Assembly (NCBI GenBank): GCA_963815655.1
Contig: CAWFHK010000002.1
Location: 1 to 64,000, forward strand
Length of the DNA stretch: 64,000 bases
Origin: JAWOLE01 sp963815655
GTDB taxonomy: Bacteria > Acidobacteriota > Thermoanaerobaculia > UBA5066 > Gp7-AA6
Direction of reading: 5' to 3'
The notes below the pieces were generated by a model. The model searched no databases, had not been told where the DNA came from, and saw nothing but the letters and a program-made list of their open reading frames with translations. The translations under genes were made by a program, and so were the position numbers. This document shows, piece after piece, positions 33,253 to 42,111 of the stretch. Numbering within the stretch: the first letter of the stretch is position 1; the number at the start of each line of letters is the position of its first letter.

Positions 33253-34002
33253 ATGAGAAAACGGACTCTCTTCGCGGCCTTCACGGCCATTTCGCTGACC
33301 GCGCTGGTGGTCGCGGCGGCGGAGCCCGCTCCCGGGAGCGGGGCGGCGGCCGACGTCTCGGTGCGCGTCTTCGTGTTGAAGTACCGGCGCGTGGAGGAGG
33401 CGGCGCTGCTCATCCGGCCGCACCTCTCCGAGTCGGCCTCGGTGACGCTGACGCCGAGGTTGAACGCCATGACCATCACGGACCGGGAAGAGAACCTGAA
33501 GACGGTCGCGAAGGTGATCGCTGAGTTCGACGCTCCTCCGCGCGGCTTCAGCTTCGCGGTCAAGCTGGTGCGGGCGCGGACGGACGCGCCTGCCGGCACG
33601 ATCTCCCAGGAGATCGGAGGGCTGGGAGCGAAGCTCAAGTCCATGTTCCAGTTCAACGACTACGCGCTGCTCGATTCCGCCGTGATCCAGGGGGTGGAGG
33701 GGCGTCCCCTCTCCTACCGCCTGGGGGACGAGTACGTCCTGGCCTTCTCCATCGGCGCCGCCGGCTCCGGCGAGGAGCTCCTCCTCTCCCCCTTCGCGCT
33801 CTCGCGCGTCAAGAAGGACGGGGAGGGACGGCCCTACACGGTCCCGCTCTACCGGGCGGCCATCACGGTGACGCTCAACCAGACGCTCGTCGTCGGGGCC
33901 TCGAAGGAGGAGGGGTCGAAGAACGCCCTCATTCTGATCCTGCTTGCCCAGGAAACGGCCCGGCCGGGGTCGCCCGGAGGCAAGTCGGTGGGGAAGCGAT
34001 GA
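33253..34002 (+). CDS. Secreted protein with secretin N0/N1-like domain
   Basis: 249 residues with a signal peptide (RTLFAAFTAISLTALVVAAAEP). Residues ~35-95 read VRVFVLKYRRVEEAALLIRPHLSESASVTLTPRLNAMTITDREENLKTVAKVIAEFD, the typical ladder of secretin N-domains (GspD N1 / STN-like). The remaining 150 residues are beta-rich without a secretin channel. It overlaps the gspF-like start by ATGA. Probably a periplasmic accessory that contacts the secretin encoded downstream. Confidence 0.7.
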   Translation: MRKRTLFAAFTAISLTALVVAAAEPAPGSGAAADVSVRVFVLKYRRVEEAALLIRPHLSESASVTLTPRLNAMTITDREENLKTVAKVIAEFDAPPRGFSFAVKLVRARTDAPAGTISQEIGGLGAKLKSMFQFNDYALLDSAVIQGVEGRPLSYRLGDEYVLAFSIGAAGSGEELLLSPFALSRVKKDGEGRPYTVPLYRAAITVTLNQTLVVGASKEEGSKNALILILLAQETARPGSPGGKSVGKR

Positions 34003-35210
34003 GCCGCGAGTTCCGGGTCAAGATCGGGTGGCCCGACGGCTCCGTGGCCGAGGAAGCCGTTCAGGCCCCCGACGCCGCGGCCGCCCGTGTCGAGATGGAG
34101 CGCCGGGGAGGGCACGTCTTCGAGGTGCGCCGCCAGGGCCTCTCCTTCGGCGAGCGCCGGAGGCGCCACGGGCGCGTGAAGATGAGGGACTTCATCATCT
34201 TCAACCAGGAGCTGATCGCGCTCTTGAAGGCCGGGCTCCCCGTCGTCCACTCCCTCGAGCTCCTGATGGAGAGGCAGGAGAGCCACGTTCTCCGGCGGGT
34301 CCTCCTCGAGGTCCGCGACCGCGTCAACGCGGGCGCCGCGATCTCCGACGCCTTCGCGGAGCAGGGCGATCTCTTCCCGCGCCTCTTCTGGACCTCGCTC
34401 AAGGCCGGAGAGAAGAGCGGCGAGATCGAGAGCGTCCTGCGGCGCTACGTGAAATACCAGAAGACGGTCATGTCGCTCGCGCGCAAGGTGATCGCGACGC
34501 TCGTCTACCCGGCGATCCTGATCGTCGTTTCGATCGTCCTGATCGGGATTCTGATGACCGTCGTGATCCCGAGGTTCCAGGAGTTCTTCAGCGATTTCCA
34601 GGCGCAGCTGCCGCTCTTGACCGTTGTCGTCATGAACACCGCGAAGTTCCTGCGCGCCAACATCGTGTTCTTTCTCCTGGGCGGCGCGGCCCTCGTCGTC
34701 GTCGGGTCGCGCTTCCTGAAGTCGCCCCGCGGCGCCGTGTGGGCGGATGCCGTGCTGCTCCGGATCCCGGTCGTCGGGGGCATCTTCCAGCGGTTCGCGA
34801 TCACGCAGTTCACGAGAAGCCTGGCCACGCTCCTCGGAGGCGGCACTCCGCTCGTACCCGCCCTCGAGAACGCGGCGGCCGCGGTCGGCAACCGCTACGT
34901 GTCCCGCCGTGTCGCGGAGGTCATCCCGCGCGTGCGGGAGGGGGGAGAGCTGTGGAAGGCGCTCGAGGCGACGAGCATCTTCACGAACCTGACGATCGAG
35001 ATGATCAAGGTGGGCGAGGCGTCCGGGGCCCTGGAGGAAATGCTGTCGTCCGTTTCCGATTTCTACGATGAGGAGATCGACCTGCTGCTCGCGCGGGTCA
35101 TCTCGTTCGTCGAGCCGGCGATCCTGGTGATCATGGGCGGGGTGATCATGACGATTCTCCTCTCCGTGTACCTGCCGATCTTCCGGCTCATGTCGCAGAT
35201 CAAGGGATGA
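33999..35210 (+). CDS. gspF: Type II secretion / type IV pilus platform protein GspF
   Basis: 403 residues. N-terminal FRVKIGWPDGSVAEEAVQAPDAAAARVEMERRGGHVFEV, two T2SSF helical domains (LIALLKAGLPVVHSLELLMERQE; GTPLVPALENAAAAVGN) and three membrane segments (LIVVSIVLIGILMTVVIP, IVFFLLGGAALVVVGS, PAILVIMGGVIMTILLSVYLPIF). A paralogue of the PilC encoded at 18797. Inner-membrane base of the second secretion system. Confidence 0.93.
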   Translation: MSREFRVKIGWPDGSVAEEAVQAPDAAAARVEMERRGGHVFEVRRQGLSFGERRRRHGRVKMRDFIIFNQELIALLKAGLPVVHSLELLMERQESHVLRRVLLEVRDRVNAGAAISDAFAEQGDLFPRLFWTSLKAGEKSGEIESVLRRYVKYQKTVMSLARKVIATLVYPAILIVVSIVLIGILMTVVIPRFQEFFSDFQAQLPLLTVVVMNTAKFLRANIVFFLLGGAALVVVGSRFLKSPRGAVWADAVLLRIPVVGGIFQRFAITQFTRSLATLLGGGTPLVPALENAAAAVGNRYVSRRVAEVIPRVREGGELWKALEATSIFTNLTIEMIKVGEASGALEEMLSSVSDFYDEEIDLLLARVISFVEPAILVIMGGVIMTILLSVYLPIFRLMSQIKG

Positions 35211-35241
35211 AGGGTCTCGTGAGAAGGAGTGTCTGAACACC

Positions 35242-36855
35242 ATGGCGAAGCAATTTGTTAACGGGACTTCACTGGCTTCCGAGTCGGAGGCGCAGGCGAT
35301 CGCGCTGGCGGAGCGGCTGGCCATTCCCTACGTGGACGTGGCGTCCCACCGCGTGGACCCGGACCTCTTCCGCTCGATGCCCGTCGAGTGGATGCTCCGC
35401 TACGGCTTCATCCCCGAGAGCCGGACGGAAAGGTTCCTGACGGTCATCTGCGCGGATCCGACCGACGTCGTCAAGCTCGACGAGCTCGAGCTCCTGACGG
35501 GCCTGCCGCTGCGTCTCAAGGTCGGCAGCCGCGCCGCGATCAACGACATCCTGCAGAAGAGCGAGTCCTCGCAGCGGGTCCTGGACGAGGCGACCGAGGA
35601 GTTCCGCCTCCAGCTCGTGTCGGAAGACGAGGAGGGGGAGGAGACCCTCACCATCGACCGGATCACGCAGGACGCGTCCCCGATCATCAAGCTCGTCGAC
35701 TCGATCGTCTTCAACGCGATCCAGCGCCGCGCCTCCGACATCCACATCGAGACGCAGGAGAACGTGGTCCTGATCAAGTACCGGATCGACGGCGTCCTCT
35801 ACCAGGCCATGGACCCGATCGACAAGCGGCACCACGGGACGATCATTTCCCGCATCAAGGTCATGTCGGAGCTCGACATCGCCGAGAAGCGCATCCCCCA
35901 GGACGGCCGCTTCAAGCTGCGCGTGCGGGGGCGCACGATCGACTTCCGCGTCTCCATCATGCCGACCGTCCACGGCGAGGACGCGGTCATCCGGATCCTG
36001 GACAAGGAGTCGGCCAACGCCGAGTTCAAGAGCCTGAACCTCGACATCCTCGGGTTCGACATCGAGACGAAGAAGAAGCTGCGCAAGTTCATCCGCGAGC
36101 CGTACGGCATGGTGCTCGTGACCGGCCCGACCGGCTCGGGCAAGACGACGACGCTCTACGCCTGCCTCTCCGAGATCCAGTCCGTCGAGGACAAGATCGT
36201 CACGATCGAGGATCCGGTCGAGTACCAGCTGCGCGGCATCACCCAGATCCCGGTCAACGAGAAGAAGGGCCTGACGTTTGCGAGGGGGCTTCGCTCGATC
36301 CTGCGGCACGACCCGGACAAGATCATGGTCGGAGAGATCCGCGACGAAGAAACAGCCCAGATCGCAGTGCAGTCGGCCCTGACGGGGCACCTGGTCTTCA
36401 CGACCGTCCACGCCAACAACGTCGTGGACGTGCTCGGCCGGTTCCTCAACATGAAGGTGGAGCTGTACAACTTCGTCTCGGCGTTGAACTGCATCCTCGC
36501 CCAGCGCCTGGTGCGGCGCATCTGCGCGCACTGCCGCGAGGCGGTCAAGATCTCCCCGGAGCTGCTCGTCGAAGCGGGGCTCGAGGCGGCGGCCGTCGCC
36601 GACCGGATCTTCTACGAAGGCAAGGGATGCCTCGAATGCAACGGGACCGGGTTTCACGGCCGGATGGCGATCGCCGAGCTGCTCGATCTCTCCGACCGCA
36701 TCCGGGGCCTGATCCTGGAGCGGCGCCCGGCGGCCGACATCAAGAAGGCCGCCAAGGAGGAAGGGATGGCCTTCCTGCGCGACGCCGCGCTGGCCAAGGT
36801 GTTCGAGGGGTGGACGACGCTGAAGGAAATCAACAAGGTGACCTTTGTCGATTAA
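35242..36855 (+). CDS. gspE: Type II secretion ATPase GspE
   Basis: 537 residues. Short N-terminal domain (ALAERLAIPYVDVASHRVDPDLFRSMP), then Walker A VTGPTGSGKTTTLYACLSE (about 293-311), Asp box TIEDPVEYQLRGITQIPVNEKKGLTF, Walker B MVGEIRDEET, His box TGHLVFTTVHANN, and the zinc tetracysteine CAHC / CLECNGTGFHGR. It energises pseudopilus assembly with the neighbouring GspF. Ends 10 bp before the long repeat at 36865. Confidence 0.95.
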   Translation: MAKQFVNGTSLASESEAQAIALAERLAIPYVDVASHRVDPDLFRSMPVEWMLRYGFIPESRTERFLTVICADPTDVVKLDELELLTGLPLRLKVGSRAAINDILQKSESSQRVLDEATEEFRLQLVSEDEEGEETLTIDRITQDASPIIKLVDSIVFNAIQRRASDIHIETQENVVLIKYRIDGVLYQAMDPIDKRHHGTIISRIKVMSELDIAEKRIPQDGRFKLRVRGRTIDFRVSIMPTVHGEDAVIRILDKESANAEFKSLNLDILGFDIETKKKLRKFIREPYGMVLVTGPTGSGKTTTLYACLSEIQSVEDKIVTIEDPVEYQLRGITQIPVNEKKGLTFARGLRSILRHDPDKIMVGEIRDEETAQIAVQSALTGHLVFTTVHANNVVDVLGRFLNMKVELYNFVSALNCILAQRLVRRICAHCREAVKISPELLVEAGLEAAAVADRIFYEGKGCLECNGTGFHGRMAIAELLDLSDRIRGLILERRPAADIKKAAKEEGMAFLRDAALAKVFEGWTTLKEINKVTFVD

Positions 36856-36864
36856 GCGGACGAG

Positions 36865-36981
36865 AGGCGGGAGGCGGAGCGCCTGCGGCGGTCCCGGGGC
36901 GTCTCGCGAGGCTGGCCTCGCGAGCTGGGAGGCGCGGCGAAGCCGTACCGAGCAAAGCCAGATCGTGCCTGTCGGAGGCGA
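36865..36981 (+). repeat. Long dispersed repeat, copy A (inverted copy at 42123)
   Basis: About 117 bp between gspE and the pilM-like gene. Its complement is about 94-95 % identical (by eye) to 42130-42238. It carries GGGAGGC units at its left end and an internal palindrome around GCGAGGCTGGCCTCGC. The two copies in opposite orientation bracket a 5.1-kb segment of the secretion locus. Confidence 0.9.
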
Positions 36982-36984
36982 GGA

Positions 36985-37899
36985 ATGAAGCTGCCGTTGG
37001 TGAAGCCGGTCGTGCCGCCGCACGTGTTCTGCCTGATGGCCGAGGGGATGACCTACGGGCACGTGCGGCGCGCGGAGCCTCCGGGAATCGCGTTCTCCCA
37101 GCATTTCCCGTATCCGGCCAACACGCTCGGGGCGGGGACCTCCGGGACGCCGCTCTTCTCCGCCGGCGCGATCGCTCCGGCCGTCGAGGCGGCGAGGCGA
37201 TTCGCCCAGGGCCGGCTCTCCCGGGCGTCGGTCGTCTTTCCCGACGCCTGGGCGCGCATCCTGCCGGTCGAATTCGACTCTCTTCCCTCCTCTCACGAAG
37301 CGGCCCGCGAGATGGTCGGCTGGAAGCTGAAGAAGCTCCTCCCGGGGATCACCGCCGAGCTGGACGTGGCCTTCACGGAGATGACGCCCGCGGGGGAGCC
37401 GAAGCGACTCCTCGTGGCGGCCGCGCCCGCCGACACGCTCAGGTCGATCGAGGCGGCGTTCGACGAGAAAGGCGTGCGGGTCGGCTCGCTCGCCCCGGCG
37501 AGCCTGGCGCTCTTCGAAGGGCTCGCCTCCGTCCTGTCCGGCAAGGCGTCCGGCGACTACGCCCTGCTCCACCGCAGCCCCGGCTCCTTCGTCTTCATCG
37601 TGGCGCGGGGCGAGGCCCCGATCTTCTTCCGGCAGAGACCCTCGGAGGCCGAGAGCGAAGGCCACGTGCAGGAAATGCGCCTCTCGCTCTCCTACTACGC
37701 GGAGAAGCTGAACGGACCGGGCCTTTCCGCCGTGTACCTGCACGACGCGGCTCCCGCGGAGGTCCTCCCCCTGGATTCTCTCCCGGTCCCCGCGCAGCCG
37801 ATCTCCGGCCGCCTCTTCGGCGCCGACCCGACCTTCGACGAAAGGCTGCTCTCGCGGCCCGAACTGCTGCCCGGGTTCGCGGCGGTCTTCGGGCGATGA
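36985..37899 (+). CDS. PilM/GspL-like actin-fold protein
   Basis: 304 residues, no membrane segment. VFCLMAEGMTYGHVRRAEPPG, ASVVFPDAWARILPVEFDSLP (PilM-type 'VRLMPLP-like' position), REMVGWKLKKLLPG, PKRLLVAAAPADTLRSIEAAFDEKGVRVGSLAPASLALF and DYALLHRSPGSFVFIVARGEAPIFFRQRP match the layout of PilM / GspL cytoplasmic domains. It should link the ATPase to the PilN/PilO-like membrane proteins downstream. Divergent from classical PilM, so confidence in the fold is moderate. Confidence 0.75.
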   Translation: MKLPLVKPVVPPHVFCLMAEGMTYGHVRRAEPPGIAFSQHFPYPANTLGAGTSGTPLFSAGAIAPAVEAARRFAQGRLSRASVVFPDAWARILPVEFDSLPSSHEAAREMVGWKLKKLLPGITAELDVAFTEMTPAGEPKRLLVAAAPADTLRSIEAAFDEKGVRVGSLAPASLALFEGLASVLSGKASGDYALLHRSPGSFVFIVARGEAPIFFRQRPSEAESEGHVQEMRLSLSYYAEKLNGPGLSAVYLHDAAPAEVLPLDSLPVPAQPISGRLFGADPTFDERLLSRPELLPGFAAVFGR

Positions 37900-37912
37900 C
37901 GGGGAGAGTCCC

Positions 37913-38491
37913 ATGAGAGCCCGCAGACTCGACTTCGCCCGGCGCCCGTTTCGCGACGAGCGGCCGGTTTTCCTGGTCGCCGGCCTGGCGCTCCTCGCGG
38001 CGGGTCTTCTCTTCGCCGGGAACGTGCGGTTGTACCGCGACTTCAACCGCGAGATCCGGGGCACGGGCCTCCAGATCGAGTTTCTCGAGAAGCGGCGCGA
38101 GAAGGCCTCCCGGGAAGCGGAAGCGGCCAGGACTGCCTTGGACAACTTCAAGGTGTCCGCGCTCGCCATCGAGAGCCGCGGCCTCATCCGCATCGTCCAG
38201 GAGCGGCGCTTCTCCTGGACGGGCCTGCTCGCCCGGCTCGAACGCACGCTGCCGCCGGAGGTGCGCGTCGTCCGGCTGTCGCCGCACTTCGAGGAGAACG
38301 GGGAGACGACGCTGAGCATCGCGATGCTGGGCAAGGACGCCGACAGCGTCGTGCACACGATCGCCGCGTTCGCGCGCGACCCCGCGTTCGGCGCGACGGT
38401 CCTGCACTCCGAGTCGAGCCCGGAGCGGGGCGTCCCCGAGGGGCGTTCGTTCCTGATGACGGTGACCTACCGCCCGGGGGCGAAGCCGTGA
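37913..38491 (+). CDS. PilN-like (GspL C-terminal) bitopic membrane protein
   Basis: 192 residues: a short Arg-rich cytoplasmic start (RARRLDFARRPFRDERP), one membrane segment (VFLVAGLALLAAGLLFAGNV), a coiled-coil region (IEFLEKRREKASREAEAARTALDNF) and a ferredoxin-like periplasmic domain (TLPPEVRVVRLSPHFEENGETTLSIAMLGKD). That order is PilN. It is coupled to the next gene by GTGA and forms the inner-membrane alignment complex with PilM- and PilO-like proteins. Confidence 0.85.
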   Translation: MRARRLDFARRPFRDERPVFLVAGLALLAAGLLFAGNVRLYRDFNREIRGTGLQIEFLEKRREKASREAEAARTALDNFKVSALAIESRGLIRIVQERRFSWTGLLARLERTLPPEVRVVRLSPHFEENGETTLSIAMLGKDADSVVHTIAAFARDPAFGATVLHSESSPERGVPEGRSFLMTVTYRPGAKP

Positions 38492-39093
38492 AGAACGCCG
38501 GCGGGATCTGGATCCGGCGCGCGGCGCTCCTGGCGGGAGCGGGAGTCCTGCTGGCCGGCAACCTCGCCTTCTTCCTCTGGTACCGGGGAACGGCGCGCGA
38601 CCGGAAGGTCGCGCTGGAAGCCCGCCGGGCGGCGCTCGAGGCCGATGTCCGCGGGCGAGAGCTCGAAGCCAAGAAGCTCGCCACCGACCGGGACCGCCTC
38701 GCGGAAGTGCGCTCCGCGATCGACCGGTTCTACGGCCACAGCGTGGGGCACCGCGACGAGACCCTGGCGGGCGTGGTGGACGAGCTCCACGCGATCTTGA
38801 AGCGCGTCGGGGTCTCGCCCGGAGAGATCGCGTACGCGACCAGCCTCGTGACGAACCCGCCGGTGTCCCAGATGGTCGTCTCCTTCGGGTTCAAGGGGGA
38901 CTACGCCAGGTTCAAACAGCTTCTCGACGAGATCCAGGCGGACCGAAAGTGGCTCGCCGTCCGCGACATCGCCTTGAGCCGGGACCAGGACGTGCCCGGC
39001 TCCGTGCAGGTCCATGTCTCGCTCGTGACCTACTTCTCCGGCGACGAGACGGAGACGGCGCGGGCGAGCCTGGCCAGAGGCTCCGCGCGATGA
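38488..39093 (+). CDS. PilO/GspM-like bitopic membrane protein
   Basis: 201 residues: membrane segment ALLAGAGVLLAGNLAFFLWY, coiled coil (VALEARRAALEADVRGRELEAKKLATDRDRL) and a ferredoxin-like domain with MVVSFGFKGDYARFKQLLDEIQADRKWLAVRDIAL, a typical PilO pattern. The GTG start overlaps the pilN-like stop; the stop overlaps the next ATG. Confidence 0.85.
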   Translation: MKNAGGIWIRRAALLAGAGVLLAGNLAFFLWYRGTARDRKVALEARRAALEADVRGRELEAKKLATDRDRLAEVRSAIDRFYGHSVGHRDETLAGVVDELHAILKRVGVSPGEIAYATSLVTNPPVSQMVVSFGFKGDYARFKQLLDEIQADRKWLAVRDIALSRDQDVPGSVQVHVSLVTYFSGDETETARASLARGSAR

Positions 39094-39722
39094 AGGCGCC
39101 ATCGGCCGCCACGCGACGGCAGATCTACCTCCTGTCGGCGCTGGGGATCCTCCTGATCCTTGCCGTCGTCAAGTGGGGAGGGACGGGATCGGCCGGAGCG
39201 CCGGCCCCCGCTCCGCCCACCCGAGCCGGCTCCGCTCCCCTGGAAGAGGAGCGGGGCCCCGCCCGGGGACGCCCCCGCGCGCAGGAGAAGAAGGTCGCTC
39301 CGGAAGACGTTCCGCTCGTATCGGTCTCGGACCTGAATCCGCCGCGGGCCCGCCGCACGAGCGACCCGGGGCGCAACATCTTCGACATCCGCGAGCCGAC
39401 GAAGCCCCCGCCGCCGACACCGACGCCCGCGCCGCCGCCCCCTCCGGCTCCCGGGAGCGCCCCGTTTATCGGGCCGATGCCGCCGCCTCCGCCCACGCCG
39501 ACGCCCGTGCCGCCCGAGATCGCCTTCAAGTTCATCGGGACCTTCGGCCCGAAGGACCGGCCGATCGCCGTCCTGCTCCTCGGCGATCAGCTCCTGAACG
39601 CGCGCTCCGGGGACGTGGTCTTCGACCGTTTCATCCTGCGCAACATCGGGTACGAGTCGGTGGACATCGGATTCGTCGGATATCCCCCGGCCGCGACCAG
39701 GCGCCTGGGAATCACGCCATGA
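39090..39722 (+). CDS. GspC/PilP-like inner-membrane protein with proline-rich linker
   Basis: 210 residues. Single membrane anchor (IYLLSALGILLILAVVKWGG), a linker of Pro/Ala/Thr repeats (TKPPPPTPTPAPPPPPAPG) and a C-terminal beta domain FKFIGTFGPKDRPIAVLLLGDQLLNARSGDVVFDRFILRNIGYESVDIGF. This resembles the homology-region domain of GspC or PilP, which binds the secretin N0 domain. It precedes the secretin gene, as in both systems. Confidence 0.8.
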   Translation: MKAPSAATRRQIYLLSALGILLILAVVKWGGTGSAGAPAPAPPTRAGSAPLEEERGPARGRPRAQEKKVAPEDVPLVSVSDLNPPRARRTSDPGRNIFDIREPTKPPPPTPTPAPPPPPAPGSAPFIGPMPPPPPTPTPVPPEIAFKFIGTFGPKDRPIAVLLLGDQLLNARSGDVVFDRFILRNIGYESVDIGFVGYPPAATRRLGITP

Positions 39723-39731
39723 CAACCGGAT

Positions 39732-39810
39732 GGTTTCAGGTTTCCAGTTTCAGGTTTCAGGAGAAACCGGGAACTGCATTCCTGAAACTGGAAACCTGGA
39801 ACCTGAAACC
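39732..39810. repeat. Heptad hairpin element 17 (GTTTCAG / GTTTCCA units)
   Basis: Left arm GGTTTCAGGTTTCCAGTTTC then AGGTTTCAGG; loop about 18 bp; right arm TCCTGAAACTGGAAACCTGG then AACCTGAAACC. Lies in the gap between the gspC-like and secretin genes. The CCA variant appears in both arms. Confidence 0.9.
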
Positions 39811-39834
39811 ACTCGTTCGAAGGGATGACCACCG

Positions 39835-42108
39835 ATGAAGTCACTCAGACGCCTCGCGCTCTTCTCGCTTCTTCTCGCCACGGCCTGCACGGGGTCCCGC
39901 GCGTATCACGATGCGGCCGAAGAGGAGACTCTCGGGCACTGGGACCTGGCCGTTCTCCAGTACGCGCGCGCCCGGGACCTGGACCCGACGAACACGCATT
40001 ACAAGATCGCGCTGGCGCGCGCGAAGATCAAGGCTTCGCAATTCCATTTCGAGAAGGGGAAGCTCTACCGCTCCGCCGGACAGCCGGAACTGGCCGTCGT
40101 CGAGCTCGAGCAGGCTGTGCTTCTGGATCCGACCAACAAGTACGCCGAGACGGAGCTGCGCAAGGCCAACGAGGACGCCGCCAAGGCGGCGGCGGAGCGC
40201 TCGGGAGAGACTCCGATCGAAGCCGCCAAGCGCCGGACCCGGGGGCTCCGGGCGCACGCTCCGATGCTGGAGCCCGCGAGCGACAAGCCGATCAACCTGA
40301 ACTTCCCGCAGCCCAAGCCGATCAAGCAGATCTACCAGTCGCTCGCGTCCGCGGCCGGCATCAACGTCATCTTCGACCCGCAGCTCAAGGACGACAACGT
40401 CTCGATCGTCCTGACCAACATCGATTTCCAGAAGGCGCTCGAGACCCTGCTGCGCCAGGAGAACCACTTCTACAAGGTGATCGACGAGAAGACGATGCTC
40501 ATCGCCGCCGACAACCCCCAGAACCGGAAGACCTACGAGGACCTGGTCATCCGGACGTTCTTCCTCTCCAACGGCGACGTCACCGAGGTCTCCAACGCCC
40601 TGCGCTCGCTCCTGCAGACCACCCGTATCTCGATCAACAAGTCGGAGAACTCGATCACGCTGCGGGACACCGCCGACAAGGTCGCCATCGCCGAGAAGAT
40701 CATCGAACAGAACGACAAGCAGCTCTCCGAGGTCGTCGTGGACGTCGAGCTGCTCCAGATCGACGTCAACAAGACCCAGGACCTCGGGCTCCTGCTCACC
40801 ACCTACGGCGCCTCGGCCACGCTCACCCCGCCCGGCGGAAAGAACAACTACGGCGCCGACATCCCGGCGGGCAGCTTCACCTGGGACCAGTTGAAGCAGC
40901 TCTCCATCCGCTCCTTCGGCTTCACGATCCCGTCGCTGACGTATTCCTTCATCAAGAACAACACGAACGCCGAGCTGCTCGCGCGGCCCCAGCTCCGGAT
41001 CTCGGAAGGGCAGAAGGCCCAGCTCATCATCGGCGACAAGATCCCGATCCCCACCACGACGTTCAACACCGGGACGACGGTCGGCGGCAACATCGTCCCG
41101 GTGACCTCCTTCCAGTACCAGGACGTCGGCATCAAGATCGACGTCGAACCCCGGGTCCACCACAACAAGGAGATCACGATGAAGCTGACCGTCGAGGTCT
41201 CCAACTTGAACGGCTTCGTGACCGTTCAGCAGGGGCAGAACCAGCCGATCATCGGGACCCGGACGATCTCGTCCAACATCCGGTTGAAGGACGGGGAGAC
41301 GAACTTCCTCGCGGGACTCCTGCGCACCGACAAGACCAACAACACCGATACCGTCCCGTTCCTCGGGGACATCCCGATCCTGGGACGTCTCTTCTCCAAG
41401 AAGCTGACCGGGAACAAGACCTCGGACCTGGTCCTCACGCTGACCCCCCACATCATCCGGATCCCGGACGTGACCGACGAGGACCTGACGCCGGTCTACG
41501 TGGGCACCGACGCGAACATCTCGTTCCAGGGCACCCCCCGGATCGAGTCCCCCGCCGGAGCCGGCCCCTTCGATTTCGGCCGCCGCCCGGCGCCGGTGCC
41601 GCGCGCCGTGCCCGCGCCCGTTGTGACTCCCGCCCCGTTCAACCTCGTGCCGGGCGGGATGCCGTCCGACCCGTTCAGGCCGCCGCCGAAGGTGACGCCC
41701 AAGTCCTCGTTGAGCTCCGGGATCTCCGGGATCGTCGAGAGTCCCTCGGCCCCCGTCTTCGACTTCGACCCGCTCAGCGTTTCGCTCGCTCCGGGAGAGC
41801 AGAAATCGATCCTCGTCCGCGCGGGCGGAGATCAGACCTTCGACGGCCTTTCGCTCGCCATCCGGCTCGATCCCACGATCGCGGCGGCCGTCGCCGTGCG
41901 TCCGGTCCTGCCGGAGGGGGGCGCGGCCGACGCACGCATCTCGGGGGGACGCGTGCTCCTGGATGTCTCGACCCCGCTGACTCTCTCGGGCACGCGCGCG
42001 ATCGCCGAGATCATCCTGCAGGGAATAGCGCCGGGCAATTGCGTGCTCTCGTTCGAGAAGGCCCCGGACGGGGCGAGTCTTTCTCAAGCCACGGTGGAGG
42101 TCCGTTAG
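39835..42108 (+). CDS. gspD: Secretin (GspD/PilQ-like) with N-terminal TPR and C-terminal cohesin-like domain
   Basis: 757 residues. Lipoprotein signal (LALFSLLLATACTGSRAY). TPR-like repeats at about 30-110 (DLAVLQYARARDLDPTN; ELAVVELEQAVLLDPTN). Secretin N-domains (INLNFPQPKPIKQIYQSLASAAGINVIFDPQLKDDNVSIVLTNIDFQKALETLL; VIRTFFLSNGDVTEVSNALRSLL). Channel domain (VVVDVELLQIDVNKTQDLGL ... GIKIDVEPRVHHNKEITMKLTVEVSN ... RTISSNIRLKDGETNFLAGLL ... VPFLGDIPILGRLFSKK ... DLVLTLTPHIIRIPD). The last ~120 residues (FDFDPLSVSLAPGEQKSILVRAG...) resemble a cohesin-type domain. Forms the outer-membrane pore. Confidence 0.95.
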   Translation: MKSLRRLALFSLLLATACTGSRAYHDAAEEETLGHWDLAVLQYARARDLDPTNTHYKIALARAKIKASQFHFEKGKLYRSAGQPELAVVELEQAVLLDPTNKYAETELRKANEDAAKAAAERSGETPIEAAKRRTRGLRAHAPMLEPASDKPINLNFPQPKPIKQIYQSLASAAGINVIFDPQLKDDNVSIVLTNIDFQKALETLLRQENHFYKVIDEKTMLIAADNPQNRKTYEDLVIRTFFLSNGDVTEVSNALRSLLQTTRISINKSENSITLRDTADKVAIAEKIIEQNDKQLSEVVVDVELLQIDVNKTQDLGLLLTTYGASATLTPPGGKNNYGADIPAGSFTWDQLKQLSIRSFGFTIPSLTYSFIKNNTNAELLARPQLRISEGQKAQLIIGDKIPIPTTTFNTGTTVGGNIVPVTSFQYQDVGIKIDVEPRVHHNKEITMKLTVEVSNLNGFVTVQQGQNQPIIGTRTISSNIRLKDGETNFLAGLLRTDKTNNTDTVPFLGDIPILGRLFSKKLTGNKTSDLVLTLTPHIIRIPDVTDEDLTPVYVGTDANISFQGTPRIESPAGAGPFDFGRRPAPVPRAVPAPVVTPAPFNLVPGGMPSDPFRPPPKVTPKSSLSSGISGIVESPSAPVFDFDPLSVSLAPGEQKSILVRAGGDQTFDGLSLAIRLDPTIAAAVAVRPVLPEGGAADARISGGRVLLDVSTPLTLSGTRAIAEIILQGIAPGNCVLSFEKAPDGASLSQATVEVR

Positions 42109-42111
42109 ACC

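Noticed and set aside
35269..38358. A 1029-residue open frame on the minus strand across gspE and the pilM-like gene
   Set aside because: It is antisense to genes with clear family motifs and its Arg/Asp/Val/His-rich composition is the usual artefact of high-GC codon bias.
39841..42087. A 748-residue open frame antisense to the secretin
   Set aside because: Same codon-bias artefact; no motifs, no start context.
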